Positions 17,164 through 25,376 of a stretch of DNA of 64,000 nucleotides are shown here, in pieces; positions within the stretch are counted from its first letter, which is position 1, and every line of letters begins with the position of its first letter. The notes under the pieces are model-generated. The model was not told where the DNA came from and did no database searches. It was given only the letters and a program-made list of their open reading frames with translations. Position numbers and translations under genes: made by a program. The stretch is from positions 116,296 through 180,295 of the forward strand of contig NZ_WBMT01000027.1 of NCBI RefSeq assembly GCF_008923185.1, in the 5' to 3' direction. This DNA is from Actinomadura rudentiformis (GTDB taxonomy: Bacteria > Actinomycetota > Actinomycetes > Streptosporangiales > Streptosporangiaceae).

Positions 17164-18000
17164 ATGGCGCCGATGGGGCACAGGGCCGCGGTGCTGGGCT
17201 CGCCGATCACGCATTCGCTGTCGCCGGTCCTGCACCGGGCGGCGTACGCGGCGATGGGGCTGGACGGCTGGACGTACGACGCGTTCGAGTGCGACGAGGC
17301 GGAGCTGGCGGGATTCCTCGCCGGTCTCGACCGCGACTGGGCCGGCCTGTCGCTGACCATGCCGCTCAAGCGGACCGCGCTGGGCCTGGTCGACACGGTG
17401 TCGGACCTGGCGGTGGCGGTCGGCGGCGCCAACACGATCGTCCTGCGCGAAGGCCGGCGGCATGGCGACAACACCGATGTGTACGGCATCGTCACCGCGC
17501 TGACAGAGGCAGGGCTCGGGGCGCCCGGCTCGGCGGTGGTGCTGGGCGGCGGCGCGACCGCTGCCTCGACCCTGGCCGCGCTTTCGCAGCTGGGCCTCAA
17601 GGAGGCCGTCCTGGCGGTCCGTGACCCGGCACGGGCGGGCGAGGCGGCCGAGGTCGGCGAACGGTTCGGGCTGGACGTGCGGGTCGTGACGCTGGACGGC
17701 GTCCCCGGCGCGCTGCCCGCCGATCTCGTGGTGTCCACCCTGCCGGGACGCGCCGCCGACGCGTTCGCCGAGCCGGTGGCCGCCTCCGGCTCGGCGCTGT
17801 TCGACGTCGTGTACGCGCCCTGGCCGACGGCGCTCGCCGCCGCGGTCGAACGGTCGGGCGGGATCGCCGTCGGCGGCTTCCCGATGTTGCTGCACCAGGC
17901 CGTACGGCAGGTGGCGATGATGACCGGCCGCGACGACGTCCCGGTCGAGGCGATGCGCGCCGCCGGCGAAGCCGAGCTCGCACGCCGCGCCACGCTGTGA
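17164..18000 (+). CDS. aroE: Shikimate dehydrogenase
   Basis: A 278-residue enzyme that reduces 3-dehydroshikimate to shikimate with NADPH, step four of the aromatic amino acid pathway. Motifs are the substrate-binding SPITHSLSP (residues 14-22), the catalytic lysine in SLTMPLKR (about 63-70), VGGANTI, GDNTDVYG and the nucleotide-binding VLGGGATAAS near residue 127. The start ATG 17164 lies 13 bp after mltG, so they are probably one operon. ALFDVVYAPWPT near residue 218 fits the family's DxxYxPxxT. It converges on a terpene-cyclase-fold gene. Confidence 0.95.
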   Translation: MAPMGHRAAVLGSPITHSLSPVLHRAAYAAMGLDGWTYDAFECDEAELAGFLAGLDRDWAGLSLTMPLKRTALGLVDTVSDLAVAVGGANTIVLREGRRHGDNTDVYGIVTALTEAGLGAPGSAVVLGGGATAASTLAALSQLGLKEAVLAVRDPARAGEAAEVGERFGLDVRVVTLDGVPGALPADLVVSTLPGRAADAFAEPVAASGSALFDVVYAPWPTALAAAVERSGGIAVGGFPMLLHQAVRQVAMMTGRDDVPVEAMRAAGEAELARRATL

Positions 18001-18032
18001 GGGCCTGACCGCGAGCGCTGAGCCGCGAGCGC

Positions 18033-19409
18033 CTAGCGTGCGTTCGGAGGCGGTGGCGGGGGCCTCTTCCGCCGCATGGCCTCCTGGATGACCGACAGCA
18101 TGATCGGCAGGCTGACGCTGAGCCAGAAGTCCCGCCACTGCCATGTGTCGGTGATGACGCCGACGAGGCTGGCAAGGCACACGCCGAGGAGCAGGAGCGT
18201 CGTCCAGTGCCGCTTTACCTGGGCCGCGAGGTCGATCCGGTGGCGCCGGGGGAGCAAGGCGGGGAGCGGGCTGGCCCTGGCGTGCGCACGCTGGATGACC
18301 ATGGCGTCGGGCAGCCAGTGCAGGATGTCGCCGGGCTGGGCCAGCGGGAGGCGGCTGAGGTCGGTGAGCGCCTCCATGCGCCATGTGAGCATCCACAACG
18401 AGGACCGGCCGGTGCCGGGGTAACCGGCCAAGGGCGGGTCGGCGGCGCCGCCGTCGGCGAGGGTGCGGAACGCGCGGCTGACCAGGCCGCCGGGCACGCC
18501 GCGCGGATCGCGCAGCAGCGCCGACAGGGCGATCGGCAGACCGTGGTGCCAGAGGGCGAGCCGCCAGACCGGTTTGGAGCCGGGGCCGCTCGGGGAGACG
18601 TTGTAGGTCTCGATCCAGATGTGCTCGTCTCCGGCGTCGAAGTTGCCGCGGAGCCAGTCGTACGCGGCGAGGAGGCGGTCGTCGCGATACCCGGGACGCG
18701 CCTCGGCGAGGGTGAGGAGCACGAACGCGGTGTGCGTCACCGTGGGCTGGGCGTTCGGAGTCGGGCCCCAGGCGGGCCGGTGTGCGGTCCGGTCGGCGGT
18801 GAGCCACTCGATGCCGCGCTCGATGGCGGGATCGTACGGGTTGAGCTGGGTCAGCGCGCGCAGGGCCAGGCAGGTCAGCCAGATCCGGGAGGGGCTGTTG
18901 CGCAGCGACCCCCAGCCGCCGTCGGGATTCTGGTTGCGCACCAGCCACCGGTAGGCCCGCCCGATGTCGGGGGCGTCAGGCCGCAGATCGCAGCGTGCGC
19001 GGGCCAGGAAGCGGGCGATCCACGCCGTGGCCTCCACGACCGGCATGCCGAGGCTGGTCTTGGTGGACCAGCCGCCGTCCTTGAGCGGATCGCTGGAGGA
19101 GATCTGCCGGGAGGTGAGGTAGGCGAGGCATTCGTCGAAGTGCTCGAAGGAACGTCCGGCCTCGACGAAGGCCAGCAGCCCGAGCGCGGTCGCGGTCGTG
19201 CCCGGTTCCGGCCGGGTCAGCTCGTGGTACCAGCCGCCCCCCACGCCGGGGAGGGGATTGGTGGTGTAGGAGTCCCGGAGGACGTCCAGGCACTCGTTCA
19301 GACGGGCGCCGAGCACGGCTGTGTCGATGACGGGGGGCCCGGTCGCCCGGGGCGCCGGTTCCGGGGTTGCTGCTTCTGCTGCGATGGGGGTGATGGGAAG
19401 GTTCGTCAC
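18033..19409 (-). CDS. Prenyltransferase/squalene-oxidase-repeat (alpha-toroid) protein with C-terminal membrane segment
   Basis: A protein of about 458 residues. Residues 20-350 show repeated DGGWGS..., GGWSTKTSLG and PVVEATAWIARFL units, the QW-like helices of the terpene cyclase/prenyltransferase alpha-alpha toroid. The DxDD box of true squalene-hopene cyclases is not evident, so cyclase activity is doubtful. Residues about 395-440 form two hydrophobic helices and the tail is Pro-rich. The start is GTG 19409, which drops an unlikely 30-residue extension. It diverges from the HIT gene; role unknown. Confidence 0.8.
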   Translation of the reverse strand: MTNLPITPIAAEAATPEPAPRATGPPVIDTAVLGARLNECLDVLRDSYTTNPLPGVGGGWYHELTRPEPGTTATALGLLAFVEAGRSFEHFDECLAYLTSRQISSSDPLKDGGWSTKTSLGMPVVEATAWIARFLARARCDLRPDAPDIGRAYRWLVRNQNPDGGWGSLRNSPSRIWLTCLALRALTQLNPYDPAIERGIEWLTADRTAHRPAWGPTPNAQPTVTHTAFVLLTLAEARPGYRDDRLLAAYDWLRGNFDAGDEHIWIETYNVSPSGPGSKPVWRLALWHHGLPIALSALLRDPRGVPGGLVSRAFRTLADGGAADPPLAGYPGTGRSSLWMLTWRMEALTDLSRLPLAQPGDILHWLPDAMVIQRAHARASPLPALLPRRHRIDLAAQVKRHWTTLLLLGVCLASLVGVITDTWQWRDFWLSVSLPIMLSVIQEAMRRKRPPPPPPNAR

Positions 19410-19586
19410 TGTTGCCCGCTCTCTAGGGCTTATGTTCCCGTTCCGCCATGAATCTGCACCCCTCCTGCTGGATGGCTCTATCCACTTGGCACACCACATA
19501 TGTCATGCGCTGGGCACCCTGTGTAGCGACGGCCCACCTGAAATCAACCGGAACGGGTGTGGCGGGCCGTGCCCCTGGAGGATGTG

Positions 19587-20264
19587 ATGCGCACGGACGC
19601 GATGCACGACTGCGTGCTGTGTCCGCCACTGCGTTTCCGCTTCAACGCGATGGTGGACCTTCCCGGTGAGGCCGCGGTGCTCGCGGCCGACGACGACTTC
19701 TTTCTGATGCCCGACCTCGCCCCGATCGTGGAGGGGCACCTCCTGCTGGTGACGACGGAGCATCACCAGTGCGCGGGTGCGTTCGGGCGGGCCATGTGGG
19801 CGCGCGCCCAGGTATGGCGCGACCGCGTCGTGCGGACCTACCGCGAGGTGTACGGCCTGGACGACCTCCTGCTCTTCGAGCACGGGCCGGGTACGGCGCA
19901 GGGCGGCGGCGCGTGCATCGACCACGCGCACTGGCATCTTCTGCCGTCGGGCTCAGGCGTGCGCGCGTTGGTCGAGGAACGCGGTCTGCCTGGAGAGCCC
20001 GCGTCGTACGAGGCGGTGCGGCGGTTCTTCCACAGCCGTCACTCGTACCTGCTGGTGGAGGAACAGGGAACCGCCACCGTCCACCCGGGTGACGGTGTGC
20101 CGAGCCAGTTCCTGCGCTGGGCCGCGACGGTCGCGCACGACGCCACCCTGACCGGCGGTCCCTGGCGGTGGCAGGAGAGCTTCGGGCTGCCCGGCAGCCG
20201 GGCGCGGTTCTTCCGCACGATCGAGGCGCTTCAGCCGAGCGAGCGCGCCGACAACCACCAGTAG
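19587..20264 (+). CDS. HIT-family hydrolase
   Basis: A 225-residue protein with the histidine triad in DHAHWHLLP near residue 115, which hydrolyses or transfers nucleotidyl groups in HIT proteins. The N-terminal CVLCPP motif (about 7-12) is a zinc-like CxxC often seen in this branch. It has an extended C-terminal half with a FHSRHSYLLVEE segment. Start ATG 19587 is set by GGAGG five bases upstream. Its 3' end overlaps the convergent PfkB gene by 34 bp. The substrate is unknown; the nearby Nudix and sugar-kinase genes suggest nucleotide-sugar chemistry. Confidence 0.88.
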   Translation: MRTDAMHDCVLCPPLRFRFNAMVDLPGEAAVLAADDDFFLMPDLAPIVEGHLLLVTTEHHQCAGAFGRAMWARAQVWRDRVVRTYREVYGLDDLLLFEHGPGTAQGGGACIDHAHWHLLPSGSGVRALVEERGLPGEPASYEAVRRFFHSRHSYLLVEEQGTATVHPGDGVPSQFLRWAATVAHDATLTGGPWRWQESFGLPGSRARFFRTIEALQPSERADNHQ

Positions 20265-21214
20265 AGCTCGCAGGACGCGAGCCGGTCGCCGAATCCCGCG
20301 CGTTCCACCCCCTCGCCGTAGCCGGACGCGTATTCGAGCTGGAGCCCTCCGCCGCCCTCGCCACGCCGGTAGGCCAGGACGTTCTCCAGGTTGGTCTCGC
20401 CGAAGCGCAGCAGCCACAGAGGCCGCCCGCCGACCGAGCGGTCCAGCAGCGGCGGCAGCTCACGGGCCTCAGCGGACGTGACGGGCGGGGGCGCCTCCAG
20501 CAACCGCGCCACGGTCGCGGCCTCGGTGACGACGACGTCGGTGAGGGCGAGCAGCGGCAGCACCTCGCACCTCGGCACCCGGCCGTCGATGTCATGCGGG
20601 ACGAGGTCGAAGGCGACCAGTGTGCCGCTCTCGTTGGCGATGCGGGCGGCGGCGCACATGGCGGCCCGCGAGATCGGCGACAGCAGCGCGTACCCGTCGA
20701 GAAAGACCACGTCCGCCGCCCGGATCTCGGCGGCGGCGCGCCGGACGTCGGCCTCCGACAGCCGCCGGCTCGGCGCGTTCCGAGCCGCGATGAGCAGCCG
20801 TACGCCCGGTCCTGCCGGAGCGTCGTCGCGCACCATCACCGCCACCCCGTTGGGCATGCCGGAGTCGACGCGGCAGAGGTCGCGGACGCCGATCCTGCTC
20901 AGCTCGCGCCGGATCGACCCGGTGTGGTCGTCGTCGCCGATCCTGGTGAACAGCCCGACGTTCCGGAAGTAGGCGGTGGCGCTCCGCGCCATGTTGACGG
21001 CCGTCCCCGCGACCACCGCGCTCGCGTCCGCGTAGGCCAGCCGGTCCGCGGTGAGGTCGGTGAAGCGCATGCCGCGCAGCTCGGCGCGGACCTCCAGCCG
21101 CACGTCGCCGATGACGAGCAGGTCGAAGCGCCGGCCGGCCACGCCGTCGAGGCCCGGCCACACCACCGGCGGGCGGGCGGTGGCCTCTCCCGCGTCGACC
21201 CCGGCGGTCTCCAT
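20231..21214 (-). CDS. PfkB-family carbohydrate kinase-like protein
   Basis: A 327-residue ribokinase-fold protein: FDLLVIGDVRLE at the N-terminus, AGTAVNMARSATAYFRNVGLFTRIGDD near residue 68 and a C-terminal anion-hole region. The usual DTxGAGD motif is degenerate here (AGFGDRLASCELYWW), keeping the catalytic-type Asp in FGD. It may therefore phosphorylate an unusual sugar or nucleoside, or be catalytically altered. It lies 7 bp downstream of the Nudix gene on the same strand and its 3' end overlaps the HIT gene's. Confidence 0.82.
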   Translation of the reverse strand: METAGVDAGEATARPPVVWPGLDGVAGRRFDLLVIGDVRLEVRAELRGMRFTDLTADRLAYADASAVVAGTAVNMARSATAYFRNVGLFTRIGDDDHTGSIRRELSRIGVRDLCRVDSGMPNGVAVMVRDDAPAGPGVRLLIAARNAPSRRLSEADVRRAAAEIRAADVVFLDGYALLSPISRAAMCAAARIANESGTLVAFDLVPHDIDGRVPRCEVLPLLALTDVVVTEAATVARLLEAPPPVTSAEARELPPLLDRSVGGRPLWLLRFGETNLENVLAYRRGEGGGGLQLEYASGYGEGVERAGFGDRLASCELYWWLSARSLG

Positions 21215-21221
21215 GCCGGGG

Positions 21222-21743
21222 TCAGCGGTGTTCCGGGTAGAGCCGGAGGAAGGCCCGGACGACGGGGCGCAGGCTCGGGATCAGCTCGTAGCCGCCGAGC
21301 TCGGGGAGCGGCACCCAGGCAGGTTCGTCCAGATGATCGTCGGCTGTCTGGTGCTCGACGCTGGCCTGCGTGGTGACCGGCCGGCAGAGCCGCGCCGTCG
21401 CCACCACCCGGACCTGGCCCGGACGGCCGCGCGGCCCCGGGCGCGCGTCGGCCATGAACCACTGCCAGAGATGGAACGGCGGACCAGGATCGATCTTGAG
21501 ACCGACCTCCTCCCACACCTCGCGCCTGATGTGGTCGTCGAGATCGATGTCGTCGGCCACCTCCAGCCGCCCGCCGGGGACCTCCCACCTGCCCGGATGG
21601 TGCGGGTCCGTGGCGGACTTGCGCACCAGGAGGAGGCGGCGGTCGCCGTCGAGGATGAAGGCCTTCTGGGCGAACTCGAGCCGGATCGGCGGGGCCGTGC
21701 GCGGCGCGGCGGTGGGAGCGGCGCCGGACCTGAAAGCGCGCAT
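21222..21743 (-). CDS. Nudix hydrolase
   Basis: A 173-residue protein with a Nudix box: WEVPGGRLEV followed by REVWEEVGL, residues about 53-78. It binds Mg2+ and hydrolyses nucleoside diphosphate-X compounds. The box is slightly longer than canonical: 15 rather than 13 residues separate GG from REV, and the GX5E glutamate is replaced by Asp/Ile, so specificity may differ. It is the first gene of a Nudix-PfkB pair. Start ATG 21743 has GGAAAG upstream at moderate distance. Confidence 0.88.
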   Translation of the reverse strand: MRAFRSGAAPTAAPRTAPPIRLEFAQKAFILDGDRRLLLVRKSATDPHHPGRWEVPGGRLEVADDIDLDDHIRREVWEEVGLKIDPGPPFHLWQWFMADARPGPRGRPGQVRVVATARLCRPVTTQASVEHQTADDHLDEPAWVPLPELGGYELIPSLRPVVRAFLRLYPEHR

Positions 21744-22234
21744 CGCGGGATCTTTCCGTTCAACCGGCCTCGGCGGCCGGTCGTCCCCTCACGTTAGCAA
21801 GCCGCCGCCGTTCCACACCGGCCCCGCCTCCGGCACATGCCCGTCACCTCCCATGGGAATTCAGGGGGCCTGTGGTGTCGTTGAAACCGGTGGCGTGCCC
21901 CACGCCCCTTCCGCCGTCCCGGCCTGACGGCGGATGTCTCAGTAGTGCCCACCAGGTGGTAGTCTTGGTGGCTGACCGGCCTCGTTGGGTGTCCAGACGG
22001 ATACCGGGCGGGGCGCTCAAGCGGAGGCCACCTCCCACCTGACCGGCTGCAGGCCGGTGGGTCTCGGTCCGGCAGGCTGGCGCCTCGGCGCCCGTTCTGC
22101 CGTCGCCCTCGGCGGCCAGTGGCCCCGAGGCGACCGAAGGTGGCCCCGTGTGCGAGTCGTACGGGGCTTTTCTTCATGGAGAGCCTGGGGTACGACCGGT
22201 CCTAGAACTTGAGTGACGGCCCCAAGGAGGTCCC
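21744..22234 (+). promoter_or_regulatory. infC-rpmI-rplT leader region
   Basis: This 491-bp stretch holds no gene. It contains GC-rich inverted repeats between about 22040 and 22140 (CCGGCTGCAGGCCGG and CGCCTCGGCG-type segments) and ends with an intrinsic terminator (22144-22171) 63 bp before the infC start codon. The arrangement implies a long structured 5' leader with transcription attenuation, as known for infC/L20 operons in other bacteria where L20 binds its own leader. I cannot assign the ligand from sequence. Confidence 0.65.
22144..22171 (+). terminator. Intrinsic terminator/attenuator upstream of infC
   Basis: CCCCGT (22144-22149) pairs with ACGGGG (22161-22166) around an 11-nt loop and is followed by CTTTTCTTC. 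A stem plus U-tract is rare in this GC-rich window, and it lies inside the leader, not after a gene. It therefore most likely works as an attenuator for the infC operon. Confidence 0.8.
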
Positions 22235-22822
22235 ATCAGCGCCGAACCGCGTATCAACGACCGCATTCGCGTGCCCGAGGTCCGGCTCGTCGGCCCGAAC
22301 GGCGAACAGGTGGGCATCGTGCCCATCGCCAAGGCCCTTGAAATCGCGCGCGAGTCGGATCTCGACCTGGTCGAGGTGGCGCCGACCGCGCGCCCGCCCG
22401 TCGCCCGGCTCATGGACTACGGCAAGTTCAAGTACGAGTCGGCGATGAAGGCGCGCGAGGCGCGGAAGAACCAGGCGCACACGGTCATCAAGGAGATCAA
22501 GCTCCGGCCGAAGATCGACCCGCACGACTACGAGACCAAGAAGGGTCACGTGGTGCGGTTCCTCAAGGCAGGGGACAAGGTCAAGGTCACGATCATGTTC
22601 CGTGGTCGCGAGCAGTCGCGCCCGGAGCTGGGCTTCCGGCTGCTCCAGCGGCTCGCCGACGACGTCGAGGAGCTCGGCTTCGTGGAGTCGCGGCCCAAAC
22701 AGGACGGCCGCAATATGATCATGGTGATCGGTCCGCACAAGAAGAAGGCGGAGGCCAAGGCCGAGGCCAAGGCCGAGCGCGCGGCCCGCGAGGCGTCCGC
22801 AGGCTCGGACGAGACCGCCTGA
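22235..22822 (+). CDS. infC: Translation initiation factor IF-3 (rare ATC start codon)
   Basis: A 195-residue IF-3 that binds the 30S subunit and enforces start-codon fidelity. The frame opens at ATC 22235 directly behind AAGGAGG (22224-22230), giving SAEPRINDRIRVPEV after the initiator residue. The next plain start (GTG 22271) would delete part of the conserved N-domain and has no ribosome-binding site. AUU/AUC starts let IF-3 repress its own translation, as known in E. coli. Later motifs: VEVAPTARPPVARLMDYGKF near residue 54 and the C-domain IKLRPKIDPHDYETK. A Lys/Ala/Glu-rich tail follows. Confidence 0.95.
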   Translation: MSAEPRINDRIRVPEVRLVGPNGEQVGIVPIAKALEIARESDLDLVEVAPTARPPVARLMDYGKFKYESAMKAREARKNQAHTVIKEIKLRPKIDPHDYETKKGHVVRFLKAGDKVKVTIMFRGREQSRPELGFRLLQRLADDVEELGFVESRPKQDGRNMIMVIGPHKKKAEAKAEAKAERAAREASAGSDETA

Positions 22823-23009
22823 CCGGCCCGGCGAGGGCCGCCGGCCCGGCCGCGAGGCCGAGCCGCATGTGATCCTGCCTTGGCAGGGTCATGACGCACG
22901 TACATTGAGCCTGACCAGGCGCGTCGCCATGTGACCCGTGGGGTGCGCCCGATCAGGCACGCCTGCCTGCCTTCGCAGGGGGCCCGAGTAGAGGGAGACG
23001 ACGGCGACC

Positions 23010-23204
23010 ATGCCGAAGACCAAGACCCACAGTGGTGCCAAGAAGCGCTTCAAGCTGACCGGCTCCGGCAAGGTGATCCGCCGCCGCGCCAACAAGAACC
23101 ACCTGCTCGAGCACAAGCCCACCAAGCGGACCCGCCGCCTGAGCGGCAACGTCGTGGTGAGCCCCGCCGACGCCAAGAACATGAAGAAGCTGCTGCGCAA
23201 GTAA
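23010..23204 (+). CDS. rpmI: 50S ribosomal protein L35
   Basis: A 64-residue basic protein beginning MPKTKTHSGAKKRFKLTG with LEHKPTKRTRRL in the middle, the L35 signature. It is a 50S component. The ATG at 23010 follows GAGGGAGACGACGG. It lies 187 bp after infC and 72 bp before rplT, the standard infC-rpmI-rplT order; all three probably share the attenuated leader. Confidence 0.98.
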   Translation: MPKTKTHSGAKKRFKLTGSGKVIRRRANKNHLLEHKPTKRTRRLSGNVVVSPADAKNMKKLLRK

Positions 23205-23276
23205 GCAGCCGACGACCAGCTATCCGTACGACCGGCCGAGGCCAGAAGCCCCGGCCCCCACGAAGGAGTTCATCAC

Positions 23277-23654
23277 GTGGCACGCGTGAAGCGGGCGGTC
23301 AACGCCGCCAAGAAGCGTCGGGTCGTCCTGGAGCGGTCGAGCGGCTACCGCGGCCAGCGGTCGCGCCTTTACCGCAAGGCCAAGGAGCAGCAGCTCCACT
23401 CCATGACGTACGCGTTCCGGGACCGCAAGGACCGCAAGGGGCAGTTCCGCCGCCTGTGGATCCAGCGCATCAACGCCGCGGCCCGCGCCAACGGCATGAC
23501 CTACAACCGGTTCATCCAGGGTCTCAAGGCCGCCGAGGTCGAGGTCGACCGGCGCATGCTGGCCGAGCTGGCCGTCAACGACGCCGAGTCCTTCGCCGCC
23601 CTGGTGAAGGTCGCCAAGGCCGCGCTGCCCGCCGAGGGCAGCGAGGCCGCCTGA
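23277..23654 (+). CDS. rplT: 50S ribosomal protein L20
   Basis: A 125-residue 50S assembly protein: MARVKRAVNAAKKRRVVLE at the N-terminus, GYRGQRSRLYRKAKEQ, and RINAAARANGMTYNRFIQGL near residue 78. The start is GTG 23277 with AAGGAG 12 bases upstream. In other bacteria L20 represses its own operon by binding leader RNA or operator mimics of 23S rRNA. The long leader with a terminator before infC makes similar feedback plausible here (inference). Confidence 0.98.
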   Translation: MARVKRAVNAAKKRRVVLERSSGYRGQRSRLYRKAKEQQLHSMTYAFRDRKDRKGQFRRLWIQRINAAARANGMTYNRFIQGLKAAEVEVDRRMLAELAVNDAESFAALVKVAKAALPAEGSEAA

Positions 23655-23688
23655 GCCCGGCATCGGGCCGGCAGGCGAACGAGCGACG

Positions 23689-24507
23689 ATGGCGGGCCGC
23701 GACGAGCTGACCTCACTGCGTTCACCACGGGTGAAGGCCGCTCGGCGGCTCGCCAAACGCGCTTTCCGGCGCCGTGAGCGCCGGTTCCTCGCCGAGGGGC
23801 CGCAGGCGGTGCGCGAGGCGCTGGAGATCCCCGGGGGTCTCGCGGAGCTGTTCACCACCGCCGAGGCCGAGTCCCGCCACCCGGAGCTGGTGACCGCGGC
23901 CGAGCAGGCCGGCGTGCCGGTGCTCCGGGTCAGCGGCGAGGTCATGGCCGAGCTCGCGCAGACCGTCACCCCGCAGGGGCTGCTGGCGGTCTGCGAGTTC
24001 ATCGACGTTCCGCTGAGCACCGCGCTGGAGTCCCGGCCGAGGCTGGTGACGGTGCTCGCCCACGTCCGCGACCCGGGCAACGCCGGCACCGTCCTGCGGA
24101 CCGCCGACGCCGCGGGATCCGAGAGCGTCATCTTCACCGACGCCTCCGTCGACCCGTACAACGGCAAGTGCGTGCGGGCGTCCGCGGGCAGTCTCTTCCA
24201 TCTTCCCGTCGTGGTCGGGCCGCGCTTCGAGACGCTGATCGCCGACCTCAAGCAGGCGGGTCTCACCGTGCTGGCGGCCGACGGCGCGGGCAAGCGCACA
24301 CTGGACGAGGCCATCGACGACGGACTCCTCGCCGAGCCGACGGCCTGGGTGTTCGGCAACGAGGCCTGGGGCCTGCCGGATGAGATCCTGCGGCACGTGG
24401 ACGACGTCGTGCGGGTGCCCATCTACGGCCGGGCGGAGAGCCTCAACCTGGCCACGGCCGCCGCCGTGTGCCTCTACGCGTCGGCACGGGCTCAGCGCAC
24501 CTCCTGA
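23689..24507 (+). CDS. TrmH/SpoU-family RNA 2'-O-methyltransferase
   Basis: A 272-residue SPOUT methyltransferase. An N-terminal substrate-binding domain (about 1-110, with LRSPRVKAARRLAKRAFRRR) precedes the knotted catalytic domain with motif 1 VLAHVRDPGNAGTVLRTADA near residue 123, motif 2 VFGNEAWGLPDEI near 222 and motif 3 IPIYGRAESLNLATAAAV-like near 244. Members methylate ribose in 23S rRNA or tRNA; the target base is not predictable here. It follows rplT by 34 bp, a conserved actinobacterial neighbour, probably co-transcribed. Confidence 0.92.
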   Translation: MAGRDELTSLRSPRVKAARRLAKRAFRRRERRFLAEGPQAVREALEIPGGLAELFTTAEAESRHPELVTAAEQAGVPVLRVSGEVMAELAQTVTPQGLLAVCEFIDVPLSTALESRPRLVTVLAHVRDPGNAGTVLRTADAAGSESVIFTDASVDPYNGKCVRASAGSLFHLPVVVGPRFETLIADLKQAGLTVLAADGAGKRTLDEAIDDGLLAEPTAWVFGNEAWGLPDEILRHVDDVVRVPIYGRAESLNLATAAAVCLYASARAQRTS

Positions 24508-24784
24508 GCCCCTCCGGACGCCCGGAACGGCCCGTGGGTTCTCAGGCCGGCTGGCCGCTTGCGGTCGTTTCCGGCGCTCATTCCCGGGCGCTGACCTGGG
24601 AGGATGAGACCCTGATGAGGGTTCGGCTGCATTTTGTTCCATCCCGTTCGTTCCAGAGGATGAGCGGCGGTCCAACCCGATGGGGGATTCACTCGTCCCA
24701 CCGGATGCCTAGCGTGATGAGCAGGGCGTGATGAGGTTGTCGTACATGGACGGCACAGTGGGGCGGCAGAGTGGGGGCGATGAG

Positions 24785-25288
24785 ATGAACGAGAACAGGA
24801 AGCCTGGCGGCCGGTCGAGCGGCCGGCGCGGCCCGCTGCTGCGGTGCCGCGGCACGGAGACGGAGCCCGCCGTGGGGTCCGGGAACGCCGCGGGCTCCGG
24901 GAGCGCGGAGGAGCCGCTGCCGGGTCTGCGGGTCACAGTCGTGCAGGCGAACGACGACCTGGCGGTCCTGGCGGTCTCGGGGGAGATCGACCTGCACACC
25001 GCCGACACCCTGCGGACGGCGTTGCGCGAGCTCGACACGGCCGGGCACCACCAGCTGGTCGTGGACTTCTCCGGGGTGTCGTTCTGCGACGCCACCGGTC
25101 TCGGGGCGCTCGTGTCGGCGCACAACCGCGCCGGCGAGCACGGCGGAGCGCTGCGGCTGGCCGGGGTGCGTCCCGCGCAGCGCCGCCTCCTGCAGATCTC
25201 CGGGCTGCACCGGGTCCTCGCCTCGTACGGGAACGTCGCCGACGCGGTCGCCCAGGTGCGCCCGGTCGCCACAAAAGCCTTTCCCTAG
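24785..25288 (+). CDS. STAS-domain anti-sigma-factor antagonist
   Basis: A protein of about 167 residues from ATG 24785. A disordered Gly/Arg-rich head of ~45 residues precedes a STAS domain (about 50-150) with VSGEIDLHTADTLRTAL and VVDFSGVSFCDATGLGALVSAHNRA. The Ser/Asp-Ala-Thr-Gly-Leu region includes the expected phosphorylation site at a Ser/Thr. Such proteins bind anti-sigma kinases and free alternative sigma factors. ATG 24746 or GTG 24728 would give slightly longer forms; GGGGGCG before 24785 favours the short one. The 277 bp upstream holds no other gene. Confidence 0.85.
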   Translation: MNENRKPGGRSSGRRGPLLRCRGTETEPAVGSGNAAGSGSAEEPLPGLRVTVVQANDDLAVLAVSGEIDLHTADTLRTALRELDTAGHHQLVVDFSGVSFCDATGLGALVSAHNRAGEHGGALRLAGVRPAQRRLLQISGLHRVLASYGNVADAVAQVRPVATKAFP

Positions 25289-25376
25289 GGAGTTTTCCGG
25301 GTCCCGTAAGGTGGCCGGGTCCGGATAGAGTCTCTTCCTGACAGGCCGCGTTCCGACCGGTGTTGTGGAGGCCGTT

